A model generated the notes under the pieces. That model saw only the letters and a list, made by a program, of their open reading frames with translations, was not told where the DNA came from and did not search any database. Below are positions 53,826 through 63,097 of a DNA stretch of 64,000 nucleotides, piece by piece. Every line of letters starts with the position of its first letter. Within the stretch, counting starts at the first letter, position 1. Source of the DNA: Lachancea thermotolerans CBS 6340 (lineage: Eukaryota > Ascomycota > Saccharomycetes > Saccharomycetales > Saccharomycetaceae); the NCBI RefSeq assembly GCF_000142805.1, contig NC_013081.1, positions 124,001-188,000 of the forward strand, read 5' to 3'. A program made the translations under genes and the position numbers.

Positions 53826-54361
53826 ATGGTCAAAGCAGGTATGTTATGACGCGGGCGCAGACACGCGCGGGCCCAGTGTCACGCTTACAGCATTACTGAC
53901 AGCACGCAGTTGCCGTTCTAAGAGGAGACGCCGGTGTTTCTGGCACCGTGCACCTAGAGCAGAAGGCCGAAAACGAGCCAACCACCGTTTCGTACGAGAT
54001 CGCCGGGTTCGGTTCCAGCGGCGACCACGGGTTCCACATTCACGAGTTCGGTGACAACACCAACGGCTGCACATCCGCAGGCCCTCACTTTAACCCATTC
54101 AAGAAGACTCACGGTTCTCCAAGCGACGAGGTCCGTCACGTGGGCGACCTCGGCAACATCGCTGCCAACGACAAGGGTGTTTGCAAGGGCGTGTTGACCG
54201 ACTCGCTGGTCAAGCTGATCGGCCCTACCTCTGTGCTTGGCCGTACCGTCGTGGTGCATTCTGGCCAGGATGACCTGGGCAAGGGCGGCAACGAGGAGTC
54301 CTTGAAGACCGGTAACGCTGGTACCAGACCAGCTTGCGGTGTCATCGGTATCTCCAACTGA
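53826..54361 (+). CDS. SOD1: Cu/Zn superoxide dismutase (two exons)
   Basis: The coding sequence is the join of 53826-53838 and 53910-54361, giving 154 aa, the S. cerevisiae length. Exon 1 is only 13 bases (MVKA plus one base). The 71-base intron has 5' site GTATGT (53839), a branch site TACTGAC (53894-53900) and 3' site CAG (53907-53909). The joined protein reads [18 protein letters not shown]. Copper ligands lie in [10 protein letters not shown], the disulfide Cys in [12 protein letters not shown], the zinc region in [12 protein letters not shown], and the active-site Arg in [13 protein letters not shown]. It removes superoxide in cytosol and mitochondrial intermembrane space and needs the chaperone Ccs1. 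S. cerevisiae SOD1 (YJR104C) has no intron, so this is a lineage difference. It converges on the CTP synthase gene, as YJR104C-YJR103W do. Confidence 0.96.
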
Positions 54362-54564
54362 GCCGTGTGCCCTCTCTAACCCTCGGGCCACCCTCCCCTT
54401 CATTTTACGTTTATAGTGTATATTCTACAGCTTGTCCAAATATGACCAATGTTCCGAACGCAGCCAGCACTGCCGGGCGCCGCGGTCTGTGCTTTTGCTT
54501 CTATTACTATGCCTGAAAGCTCTTCCACAGTTTATGCAAATACAGTATACAAACTACAATGTAC

Positions 54565-56295
54565 CTAGAATTCGGCACGCTCATTGGAGCGCGTGTCGTT
54601 GGCCAGCATCTCGTCCAGGATACCGGCAGACGCGGCCATCAGTCCCAAGAATGGCTGCGAGGGGTCTAAGACCTTCGACATGTACTCAGGGTGGTACTGC
54701 GTGGCCACGAAGTATGGGTGGTTGCGTAGTTCCAAGATCTCGCATCTCTCACCGGACTCGTCACGGCCCACAAACATCAAGCCCTGCTCCTCAAGCCTAG
54801 GCACCAGCTTGGGGTTCACTTCGTAACGGTGACGGTGTCTCTCGTGCACCTCGTGCGAGCCGCCGTACAGCTTGCGCAGCTTGGACCACTCGGTTTCCGC
54901 CTGGAAAATAGTAGGTCTCAGCCCCAGACGCATGGTACCGCCCATGTTTTCCTTGTCAATCTCAGGCATGTAAACAACACCCTGGTCCTCCTCCGCACAG
55001 TCGGGGTCGAACTCGGCGGACGTGACGTTCTTCATGCCCAAAACGTTGCGTGCAAACTCCAAGGTTGCCACTTGCAGACCCAAGCACACACCCAGGTATG
55101 GGATGTTGTTCTCACGGGCCCACTTGGCAGCCAGGACCATACCCTCTGTGCCTCTGGTACCGAAGCCACCTGGCACGAGAACACCATCCGCGGCGCTCAG
55201 TTTGTTCCAAGCTTCGTGGAACTTGGACTTCTCATGCTCGGTGGTCTCTGGCTCCAGGTCGGAGGCCTCGACCCACACAATCTCGAGTCTGCGGTGGCAT
55301 CTCATACTAGAGTGCTCCAACGCCTTGATCACAGACAGATATGAGTCCTTCAGGTTGGTGTACTTGCCGACGAGCGCGATCTTGACGCACTCGAAAGATT
55401 CGTCGATGGACGTGGTCAATGAACGCCATCTGTTGAGCAAGTTGTCACCGCGCTTCTTGTCCTCGGAGTTGAGAGCAATGTCGCTCAGCTTTAGGCGTGC
55501 GCTCAAGTAGTCTATCATCTTCTGCTCAAGCAGCAGCAGCGGAACGTGGTAAGTGGAGTTGACATCGTGCACGTTCACAACCTGCTCTGGACCGACGTGG
55601 CAGAACATGGCGATCTTGTTGATGACGTGCTCTTCGAGCTTCTCAGAGCAGCGGCATGCGATCATGTCCGGGGTCAGACCCAGAGAACGCAGGTCCTTGA
55701 TGGCCGCCTGAGTAGGCTTCGTCTTCTGCTCGCCGTGGATCACGGGCACGAGCGACACGTGGATTAGCGAGAAGTTATCCTTGCCCACACGGAACTGGAA
55801 CTGACGAAGCGCCTCGACGAAAGGCGCACTCTCAATGTCTCCGACGGTTCCACCAAGCTCGATGATGCAAACCTCTGGCTCCGCGCCAGAGTCGTCCACG
55901 GGGATCCGAGCCACGCGCTCAATCCAGTCCTGAATCGCGTCCGTTAGGTGCGGCACCACCTGCACGGTCTTGCCCAGGTAGTCTCCGCGACGCTCACGCG
56001 AGATCACGTGGGAGTACATCTTACCCGTCGTGATGTTGTGGTCCCGCGTCAGAGTCACCCCAAGGTACCTCTCGTAGTTGCCCAGGTCCAAGTCTGTCTC
56101 ACCACCGTCGTTCAACACAAAGCACTCACCATGCTCGAGCGGAGACATTGTTCCCGCGTCGATGTTCATGTACGGGTCGATCTTAATCGATGTCACCCGC
56201 AACCCAAGGGTTTTCAGCAGCATCCCTGTCGACGAGGCAAGAACACCCTTACCGATACCGGAGATCACACCTCCTGAAACAATCACGTACTTCAT
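54565..56295 (-). CDS. URA7: CTP synthase (single orthologue of URA7 and URA8)
   Basis: The product is 576 aa (578-579 for S. cerevisiae URA8/URA7). The N-terminal synthetase domain starts [18 protein letters not shown] with the ATP P-loop-like site; the UTP/CTP region includes [11 protein letters not shown] and [19 protein letters not shown]. The C-terminal class I glutaminase has the nucleophile Cys404 (GVCLGLQ) and the His/Glu pair in QYHPEY. It converts UTP to CTP in the cytosol, is inhibited by CTP and forms filaments. URA7 (YBL039C) and URA8 (YJR103W) are duplicates; the single gene here lies beside both ERD2 (YBL040C side) and SOD1 (YJR104C side), exactly the ancestral position. Confidence 0.97.
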   Translation of the reverse strand: MKYVIVSGGVISGIGKGVLASSTGMLLKTLGLRVTSIKIDPYMNIDAGTMSPLEHGECFVLNDGGETDLDLGNYERYLGVTLTRDHNITTGKMYSHVISRERRGDYLGKTVQVVPHLTDAIQDWIERVARIPVDDSGAEPEVCIIELGGTVGDIESAPFVEALRQFQFRVGKDNFSLIHVSLVPVIHGEQKTKPTQAAIKDLRSLGLTPDMIACRCSEKLEEHVINKIAMFCHVGPEQVVNVHDVNSTYHVPLLLLEQKMIDYLSARLKLSDIALNSEDKKRGDNLLNRWRSLTTSIDESFECVKIALVGKYTNLKDSYLSVIKALEHSSMRCHRRLEIVWVEASDLEPETTEHEKSKFHEAWNKLSAADGVLVPGGFGTRGTEGMVLAAKWARENNIPYLGVCLGLQVATLEFARNVLGMKNVTSAEFDPDCAEEDQGVVYMPEIDKENMGGTMRLGLRPTIFQAETEWSKLRKLYGGSHEVHERHRHRYEVNPKLVPRLEEQGLMFVGRDESGERCEILELRNHPYFVATQYHPEYMSKVLDPSQPFLGLMAASAGILDEMLANDTRSNERAEF

Positions 56296-57118
56296 TTGTT
56301 ATAGCTTATGCTTATGCTTTTCTGTTCTGAACTGCGCGCTCGTTATTCCTACGGCCTTTGTTGTGTGTAAATCCTACTCAAGTCTGCACGTCAACCACTG
56401 CACAAAGCTTGATGGCGAAGATCTACAAAGCGAGAAGAAAGAGAGAACAAAAAAAAAGATCAAGATAAAATGCAAGGGGGTGAGTTAAGCAAAAGCGTCT
56501 AAAAATTTAACTCCAAGCATCAAACCTTCCCAAATCTTGTCAAACTTCCTTCAACTTTATACTCTTCGCGATGACCTGCGGAGGAAAAAATAATGATAAA
56601 AATTTTTCAGAAAAAGGAAAGCACGCATGGCGGCGGGTAACCTCATCGCATCCTGCGGGGCAGCGAGCTTGGTGTTAATAGCCGCCGAGCTTGGCTAGCG
56701 CCTGGCCTGGCGGGTCTATTGTGGTGGAGGGCTAGATTAAAATAACCTGAGTGCTGCCTTCGAGCGGATGTACCTGCGGGCCTCTTGCCGCGTGTCTGAT
56801 GCCAAGAAGTTACCTCATGCACTCGAATTTTGGGCAAGTCTGGAACGCTCGAGCTGAACTGAGCAGCGCTAGCGGGCCTCTTAAGCGCTATTTGATGAGT
56901 TGATTAGTCGGCTTTTGGGAGGAGTGCGGCCAAAACTTCGTGGAAGAAGCTGGTTCCCATCTCTTGAAAGTGCCATCGGGATCTTAAGACTACAAGGCTT
57001 AAAGTTCCGTGGGGCGAACGAAGCTTTGGTGCTGTATGCCTCCATACACTTCGTGAGCTAACGAAGTGCGCCGTGGGTTTGGAGAGCGCGAAGCTTCCAG
57101 TGCGGTCTGGTCAAGCCC
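56296..57118. other. Spacer: CTP synthase promoter and MCM16 3' end
   Basis: About 820 bases. Just upstream of the CTP synthase start is an A/G-rich stretch (56425-56470, including an A8 run near 56451). Frames such as 56643-56837 show no family features. No factor site is convincing. Confidence 0.5.
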
Positions 57119-57727
57119 TCACAGATCCCCCAGCCATTCGTCAAACACCTTATTCGTACCAAGATAACCCCCGTGGACTATCATTCCCACAAGCAGTTCC
57201 CTAAGAGCCTCATTTTCTCGTTCGATCTGGGCTTTGTCGCGCTGCTCTGATCCAGCTTCTGTCGAATCGCCTTGCTCGCTGCTGTCATACAAGTCGCTGT
57301 CTGTACTCTTGTTAGCATCCTGGCGGCCTCGGGGCATTCTTTGTTCTCCAATCCCTTGCGCGTGCGCCTGCCTCTCGGTCAGCTCGCGTGCGTTGTTGAC
57401 CAGTTCTTTGTAGCGCATGCGCTCGTCGCTCAGCTCGCGTAGAAGCCTCAGCTTTTCGTCCTGGTGCGCCGCCACCTCTGCATCCAGCTCATGGTTTTCT
57501 TTCATCAGTCTTGTGAGCCTTTTGTCCAACGCAGTCTTGCCATTCATCGCGCTCATCATAGGAGCCGTCATTGTCAGCGAAGATTGTAGCTTGCGACGCA
57601 CCACCAATAGCGTTTCGTCCTCGGGTTGAATGCCCTTCCTGAGTAGATAGAGCTCGTCTAACGCCGTTAAGAGCTCACGGTACACGCTAACGTGCCGTTC
57701 TTCCAGTTCCTGCAGTCTGCTTTCCAT
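57119..57727 (-). CDS. MCM16: Kinetochore CCAN subunit Mcm16 (CENP-H-like)
   Basis: The product is 202 aa (181 in S. cerevisiae). The N-terminal coiled coil LQELEERHVSVYRELLTAL followed by DELYLLRKG matches the Mcm16 start, and the C-terminal ENEALRELLVGMIVHGGYLG matches its ENETIQELM...HSGY end; between them are heptads and an acidic, disordered insert (about 138-172). Mcm16 with Ctf3 and Mcm22 forms the CENP-H/I/K part of the constitutive centromere network and helps load cohesin at centromeres. S. cerevisiae MCM16 is YPR046W beside THP3 (YPR045C), which here lies 5.4 kb away with VPS25-UCH between. The identity rests on my recall of the S. cerevisiae sequence. Confidence 0.82.
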   Translation of the reverse strand: MESRLQELEERHVSVYRELLTALDELYLLRKGIQPEDETLLVVRRKLQSSLTMTAPMMSAMNGKTALDKRLTRLMKENHELDAEVAAHQDEKLRLLRELSDERMRYKELVNNARELTERQAHAQGIGEQRMPRGRQDANKSTDSDLYDSSEQGDSTEAGSEQRDKAQIERENEALRELLVGMIVHGGYLGTNKVFDEWLGDL

Positions 57728-57814
57728 AATTTCCCCTAAATCAATACCACATTTAATGTAAGAGAGAAGATCTCGAAACTTGAAAGTGTGCAGAAGCTAC
57801 GCCGCGCCAGAACA

Positions 57815-58357
57815 ATGACCGAAAAGCTGCCTCCGATATATAACTTTCCGCCGTTATATACGTGCCAGCCCAATGTGCTAATCCGAGAGCAGCAGCTGAG
57901 CACCTGGTGTGACCTCATATTGGATTTTGCCAAAACGAACAACGCCTGGTGTATGAGCCAGGAAGGGACAGTAATCAAAGACTCAGAATCTTCTGGCCAG
58001 AGCATATTTCGCAATGAGTCAATACAACGGTCTATTTCGGTTCCGTTTAGAGATCAAATCTGGAATAAGATGGTTCAGTCCGAGAAGGCCATCAAGTCCA
58101 ACAACGGGGTTTTCTTCATCCTGTGGAGAAGCGTGGACTACTGGAGCTCCCAAATCTTGCAGTGGTTTGAGACTACTGGAAAGGTGAATCAGGTCGTGAC
58201 AGTGTACGAGCTCTTAGAAGGCGATGAGACTCTAGGCTGGGAATTTCATGGCATGCACCCATCCTTATGCGAAGAGAGTTTACAGAAGCTGCGTGACAGG
58301 GGCAGAGCGACGCTGCTGAAGGAGCAGAATAAGATCATGGGTGTCAAGGTTGTGTGA
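57815..58357 (+). CDS. VPS25: ESCRT-II subunit Vps25
   Basis: From the first ATG (57815) the product is 180 aa (202 in S. cerevisiae). The N-terminus LPPIYNFPPLYTCQPN carries the PPXY-type motifs (PPIY/PPLY) by which Vps25 binds Vps22 and Vps36. Two winged-helix domains follow, with FILWRSVDYWSSQILQWFE in the middle and RATLLKEQNKIMGVKVV at the end. ESCRT-II joins ESCRT-I to Vps20 of ESCRT-III to sort ubiquitinated cargo, such as Cps1, into multivesicular bodies. It diverges from MCM16 over 87 bases and converges on RSM26 over 42 bases; YJR102C-YJR101W have the same arrangement. Confidence 0.95.
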   Translation: MTEKLPPIYNFPPLYTCQPNVLIREQQLSTWCDLILDFAKTNNAWCMSQEGTVIKDSESSGQSIFRNESIQRSISVPFRDQIWNKMVQSEKAIKSNNGVFFILWRSVDYWSSQILQWFETTGKVNQVVTVYELLEGDETLGWEFHGMHPSLCEESLQKLRDRGRATLLKEQNKIMGVKVV

Positions 58358-58399
58358 CGTGGTCTATATACAGGGTACGTACTTGCGCATGAACTGGGT

Positions 58400-59158
58400 C
58401 TATGCTGGGCCAGTGTACAGCCTATTGTTCACTACGGTCCAGTTAAGGTTATCCAGGACGTTTTTTACGTACTGCGATCTGCCCTTGACGCCGTAGTCGT
58501 GCAAGTACGCGTGGTCCCACAGGCTGACTGCGATGAGAGGCATGGTCCAGTCCTGGATCTTGCCGCCCTTTTTGACAATTGTGCGCACCGCATCCAGCTG
58601 CGAGTACTCTTCAAGCTTTAGCGCAGAGTTCAAATCGAAGGACTGGTTGCGTGGGAAATAGTAGGGTGTGCCATTATTCTGTACCGTAAGTATGTGCAAT
58701 TCTTTGTCGCTGTTTTCGACTAAGAACAACCAGCCCTGGCCAACCACATCAGTTTCTGCGCGGCGAACCATTTCGGTCTTAAATTCCTCCCATGTGCAGT
58801 TGTATTGCTCCTCGATTCTAGTACGAAACAGTCTGGAAGGCGCGGTATTTGCCGGCCCAGGCAGTACGTTCTCGACAAAAAGGTGATTGTTATGTGCTGC
58901 CGACGCGAGGTTGAAAATATTGGTTTGGAATGGCTTCTTGGCCGTATTCAAAATCAAATGAAATGGAAGGTAAGATTCCTGTGACGTGCCCGCGGTTGCC
59001 AGAGTTAGCTTGTCACACAGATATTTCTGCTGCTGAGTCCACGCGATGTTGAACCCGGAAGCACTCAGAACATTGGGAATGCCTTGTTCCAAAACATGAC
59101 CACTATTCTTGAGCTTGGGAACGCTGTGTATGCTTCTTTTCGAGGCAAACCGAAACAT
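58400..59158 (-). CDS. RSM26: Mitochondrial small-subunit ribosomal protein Rsm26 (Fe/Mn-SOD-like)
   Basis: The product is 252 aa (266 in S. cerevisiae). The first about 10 residues ([13 protein letters not shown]) form a mitochondrial targeting sequence. The body has the iron/manganese superoxide dismutase fold: [16 protein letters not shown] and the C-terminal [16 protein letters not shown] resemble the metal-ligand regions, as known for mS42/mS43 of yeast mitoribosomes. Such proteins are structural and not active dismutases. It corresponds to YJR101W between VPS25 and AIM25. Confidence 0.93.
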   Translation of the reverse strand: MFRFASKRSIHSVPKLKNSGHVLEQGIPNVLSASGFNIAWTQQQKYLCDKLTLATAGTSQESYLPFHLILNTAKKPFQTNIFNLASAAHNNHLFVENVLPGPANTAPSRLFRTRIEEQYNCTWEEFKTEMVRRAETDVVGQGWLFLVENSDKELHILTVQNNGTPYYFPRNQSFDLNSALKLEEYSQLDAVRTIVKKGGKIQDWTMPLIAVSLWDHAYLHDYGVKGRSQYVKNVLDNLNWTVVNNRLYTGPA

Positions 59159-60380
59159 TTGAGGTGTGGTTTATGGCTTTTTTCACCGAAGAAGTATCTC
59201 GAAGATCAATTATTATGACCTTGGTTGAAATATTTTTTACTCTTGGTTGAGAGGGCTGAAGAAATGTCTAGCTCCGAACACAAACCGCACAAGAACCCAG
59301 CAGAGGCCAGTTAACATGCATATGAAGGCTTGGCAGCTCACAACCCCGTATTCAGGGCAGAAGAGAGCCACGCCTGACTCTTTTGATAGAATCTCGAATC
59401 TCTGAAACACTTCCCTGTTTCCGGTATCTTGGAAAACTGGCGATCAATCCTGCTTGAGAGCTATCTTAAGAGATCGAAACACTCGACGATCCGTATATCT
59501 CTAATACAAACCCGTATTAAAATGGCATCTATAGACATCAATTCCCTTTGGATAGGTACAACAGTAGCTTCCGCGCACCAGCAACACGGGCTCGACCTCC
59601 ATCTTGAATTTCACGACTAGTGCGTGGTCCACATCTGAGTGAGAATCTCAATATTCGGAAGTTTTTAGTTGGTTTTTGTTCCCCCGGCCGCAAGTCTGCT
59701 AGCACGGGCCAAAGCTGTTATGACACTTGTACGCCAACGGTACCTCCAGTGCGTTGTGGTACGATCATACACAAGCTGCGCACGTCTCTCCACCAACTAC
59801 CGCTAGATGTGGGCCGAAAATAACGGCGCGCTTTCTTCAGTATTGCCAGTCTTAACCTCTTGAACAGCCTTAGAGTTCAAACAGGTTGATATTGAAAGCC
59901 CACTACGGATTAAGTTGAAAGAAGCACGTTCTAATGTTAACTTGTATCGTACCCTGCCTGGAACTTGTGAAGTAAAGTTTGACGTTTCAAATGGCCAAAT
60001 CACTAAGATATGTTGCGTATTTACATAAGAGCCAACTCAGTTCCGCTCAGTCTATGCTCAAACTCACGTAAGGGCCCCTGTCACCGTGCCATCAACATTG
60101 AAGCGCACTAGCCGCCCAACGAAGGAGCTTTTCCAACCCCTCCTTTTTTGTCATGTGACCTGTCATCTCATTGAACAGAAGTACTGTTCATACCGCTGCG
60201 CATCATGATAATCATGTCTCCTCTAGTCAACCTCATATCACTAAATTTGGCATTTAATTGTTAGAATTGCCTGAGCAACTCTGCCTGCAAATCATAATTT
60301 CGGCCCTATCGATCCTCGAAAATTAACTCTTCTCAACCTAGATTAAACAAGGCCATCTGCTTCAAAAGTTTTTGGTTTCG
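59159..60380. other. Long divergent spacer between RSM26 and AIM25
   Basis: About 1.2 kb, AT-leaning, without a supportable gene. Short frames (59429-59620, 59620-59823) have no recognised features. Both neighbours are divergent, so the region holds two promoters plus about 500 bases to spare. Confidence 0.45.
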
Positions 60381-61367
60381 ATGTTTCGAAGAGCATTTAA
60401 TCGGCGCTGGTACTCCCCACTGCCTAGGGTGGTCAGGCATCGGCCGGTTCCTAGGGCAGGCAGAACCACCAATGCCATTTATGATGCAACTCCTTCCAGG
60501 GGCGCAAATGAGCTTGGCTCCACCCGCTCAATCATTCAGCCGCACCATCCGGTGGCAACCACTATCCTCAACGAGCCCACTGTGGTAATCGAAAGGCAAA
60601 TAGAGATGATGAACGTCTTTCTCGGATTTGAGCAGGCGAACAAATATGTGATTATGGACGCTCTGGGAAACCGGATCGGCTATATGCAAGAGCGAGATTT
60701 CTCAATCGCCAAGGCTGTGATGCGTCAGTTCTACAGACTGCACCGTCCCTTCGTCGTAGACGTCTTTGATAACTGGGGAAACTTGCTGCTTACTATAAAG
60801 CGCCCGTTTTCGTGGATAAACTCGCACATCAAGGCAATTTTGCCGGATGACGCTTCTCCCCAGCAGAGCTTAGGCTCTTCATCCGTTGATGTGGCACCTT
60901 TTGGGTCTGGGCCCGTACCAAAATCCACTTCAACCTTTGGCGAAGGTGGAATCTTGGTTGGGGAGTCCGTACAGAACTGGCACTTGTGGCGTCGCCGCTA
61001 CGAGCTTTTCGAGAGAGAAGCCCCCACAGAGGACTCTTTTTCTCAATTTGCAGAGATAGATGCTCCCTTTCTGAGCTTCGAATTTGCGTTAAAGGACGAA
61101 GTTGGCAAAACCATGGGCGGGGTTGACAGAAATTGGGTCGGTTTGGGCAGAGAGCTATTCACTGACACCGGTGTATATATTGTCAGGATGGATTCTCAAC
61201 AGAGCCTTCAGGGAGTGCTTCCTGCCGAAATTATTAGCGATCGCATCCTGAACCTGGACCAAAGAGCTGTCTTGCTGGCGAACGCTGTGTCTATCGACTT
61301 TGACTACTTTTCTAGGCATTCAAGGCATGGGGGAGGCTTCATCGGCTTCGGAGACTACGGAGAGTAG
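60381..61367 (+). CDS. AIM25: Mitochondrial scramblase-family protein Aim25
   Basis: From the first ATG (60381) the product is 328 aa (327 in S. cerevisiae). The N-terminus MFRRAFNRRWYSPLPRVVRHR is a strong mitochondrial presequence. The rest is the phospholipid scramblase (LURP-like) beta-barrel: NEPTVVIERQIEMMNVFLGFEQ, KYVIMDALGNRIGYMQE and HRPFVVDVFDNWGNLLLTI, ending in DQRAVLLANAVSIDFDYFSRHS, the membrane-inserting helix region. Scramblases of this family are proposed to mix mitochondrial membrane lipids; the yeast role is in heat and oxidative stress tolerance and mitochondrial maintenance. It corresponds to YJR100C after RSM26. Confidence 0.94.
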   Translation: MFRRAFNRRWYSPLPRVVRHRPVPRAGRTTNAIYDATPSRGANELGSTRSIIQPHHPVATTILNEPTVVIERQIEMMNVFLGFEQANKYVIMDALGNRIGYMQERDFSIAKAVMRQFYRLHRPFVVDVFDNWGNLLLTIKRPFSWINSHIKAILPDDASPQQSLGSSSVDVAPFGSGPVPKSTSTFGEGGILVGESVQNWHLWRRRYELFEREAPTEDSFSQFAEIDAPFLSFEFALKDEVGKTMGGVDRNWVGLGRELFTDTGVYIVRMDSQQSLQGVLPAEIISDRILNLDQRAVLLANAVSIDFDYFSRHSRHGGGFIGFGDYGE

Positions 61368-61546
61368 AAAACCACGTGCAGCAGAATGGAGGACTTTGGT
61401 CGACCTCGGCACTCCGTTCCCCTCCCATCTCATCGGTTTATACTGGGCATTTTCGTCAACTGAGATATAAACTATTTTATAACGAATGAATATATGCTGT
61501 GACCTTGAAGGGTCGCAACACTTAATCTCGCAGTGAGCTCGGTGAA

Positions 61547-62506
61547 ATGTCCTGGAATACCATTGAGTCAGATGCTGGTGTATTCACACAACTTATCCGT
61601 GATCTTGGTGTGTCAGGCGTTCAGTTTGCGGAGATTCCTATGCTGGACTCTCTGGAGGAGTTAGCACCATCGCTTTACGGCGTCATTTTCCTGTTTAAAT
61701 ATAACTCATCAGATTACGCCGGAAACGAGCCAGTGCAAGGAGCTTACGACTTCGATTACCCAGACTCGTTGTTTTTCGCTAATCAAACCATCCAAAACGC
61801 ATGTGGAACCCTAGCGGTGCTGAATACCCTTCTTTCGCTATCCAATGACTTCCCAGAAGAGATCAGATTGGGTGATACGCTCTCTGAGTTTATTAGCTTC
61901 ACGGCTGCATTCAAGGATCCTGTATTACGCGGTGAGAGTGTTTCGAATTCTGATCATATTCGTAATGTGCACAACTCGTTTTCCACTCCTGAGCCGTTTG
62001 TCCTCGATGAGAAAACCCCAGATGACGGACGTAAGGCTGCCGAGGTATTTCATTTCGTTAGTTTTGTAGAGCACGAAGGTGTTCTTTATGAACTGGACGG
62101 GCTTCGTCCAACACCTATAGTTCACCGCGAGTATAGTAATGACTCACGCGACAGGCTCACATTTGCCCAGAACATCATTTCCGTTCTCCAAAAAAGGATG
62201 CAATTATGCGTGAATTCCGGTGGGAAGTTTTCCGTCATAGCTATCCATAGGGATGCAATTGAACGCCTGGAAGACCTGCGTCAGCAAGGAGCTATTACTG
62301 ACCAAGACTATCAACTTGAATGCAGCAGAGAACTACAAAAACGCGAGACCTGGGCAAAGGAGCTCTCAATGAGGCGACAAAATTTGTATGGTTTGATCTT
62401 CGAGCTTCTCAAACAGGTCAGCAGTTCGATGACCGACGAGGAATTCGCTGATCACATCAAAATAGCTCAAAAAACTACCTTGGAAAGACTCAAACGGCGC
62501 AATTGA
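61547..62506 (+). CDS. UCH2: UCH37/UCHL5-type ubiquitin C-terminal hydrolase
   Basis: The product is 319 aa, clearly longer than S. cerevisiae Yuh1 (236 aa). The N-terminal peptidase C12 domain opens WNTIESDAGVFTQLIRDLG and has catalytic Cys86 (NQTIQNACGTLA, oxyanion Gln80), His169 (VFHFVSF) and Asp184 (YELDGL). RLGDTLSEFISFTAAF and SNSDHIRNVHNSF are diagnostic of the UCH37 branch. After about residue 235 a helical extension contains RRQNLYGLIFELLKQ and ends in a basic KRRN, matching the UCH37-like ULD tail that binds the DEUBAD of Rpn13 or INO80G. S. cerevisiae has no UCH37 gene. Its place next to AIM25 is where YUH1 (YJR099W) lies in S. cerevisiae, but on the opposite relative strand. Proteasome or INO80 partnership is inferred from the family. 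Confidence 0.9.
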   Translation: MSWNTIESDAGVFTQLIRDLGVSGVQFAEIPMLDSLEELAPSLYGVIFLFKYNSSDYAGNEPVQGAYDFDYPDSLFFANQTIQNACGTLAVLNTLLSLSNDFPEEIRLGDTLSEFISFTAAFKDPVLRGESVSNSDHIRNVHNSFSTPEPFVLDEKTPDDGRKAAEVFHFVSFVEHEGVLYELDGLRPTPIVHREYSNDSRDRLTFAQNIISVLQKRMQLCVNSGGKFSVIAIHRDAIERLEDLRQQGAITDQDYQLECSRELQKRETWAKELSMRRQNLYGLIFELLKQVSSSMTDEEFADHIKIAQKTTLERLKRRN

Positions 62507-63097
62507 ACTCTTCGGCTACGAGCAAGTCCTTTTGAGATAATGTCTTAATAGAACTATTAAGAACTGCACTCGACGGCGCAACGCTTCTGCCAAAGAGTTT
62601 CGTCGGGCCCTATATAGGAACCGTGATTTATCTGGAGGCTTATTCGAGGGCCGGAGTCATCCATAAAGCTCGAAGCTTTGGAAAAGTTGTACCTTCCTGT
62701 TCGCTGCCTTCCCGGGAGGAAACAGCTTGAGAACAAAATGACACGTGCCCAAGTTGCAAAAGCGCGATCCTATCACATCTGCTTCGCCATTGAAACTTGG
62801 CACGTCCGGAAGCTAGACGTCGCACGCCTGTTGCAACACATATCCGACTTGTTAAAAGTTTCTGTTGGTTTAGTTAGCTTTTTTCCCTTTCAACAGTTAA
62901 TATGTGTATTAAATAAAAGTTTTAATTAGACAGTGGAATTGTGTTGGCTACATATGTGTCTCTGTCTCTCTCGAAGTTGAAAAGCTACGCTAAAGCATCG
63001 TATCTTGCAAGGCGTTTCCTTTTCCTCTGTTTCGAAACAGGCTTCATCGCATTGACGTCCCTAGATGATCAGTCGTGGAAGATAATATGAAAAACTA
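62507..63097. other. Spacer between the UCH gene and THP3
   Basis: About 590 bases, UCH 3' end and THP3 promoter. A CACGTG lies at 62742-62747. TTAATATGTGTATTAAATAAAAG-like AT-rich sequence near 62897-62920 could be a 3'-end signal or part of the promoter. The frame 62678-62929 lacks family features. Confidence 0.45.

Noticed and set aside
59429-59620. 63-codon plus-strand frame between RSM26 and AIM25
   Set aside because: Short, no family features, and no conserved neighbour suggests a gene here.
61547-62506. Calling this gene YUH1 from its place next to AIM25
   Set aside because: Length, C-terminal extension and internal phrases match UCH37 rather than Yuh1, and the strand relative to AIM25 is reversed.
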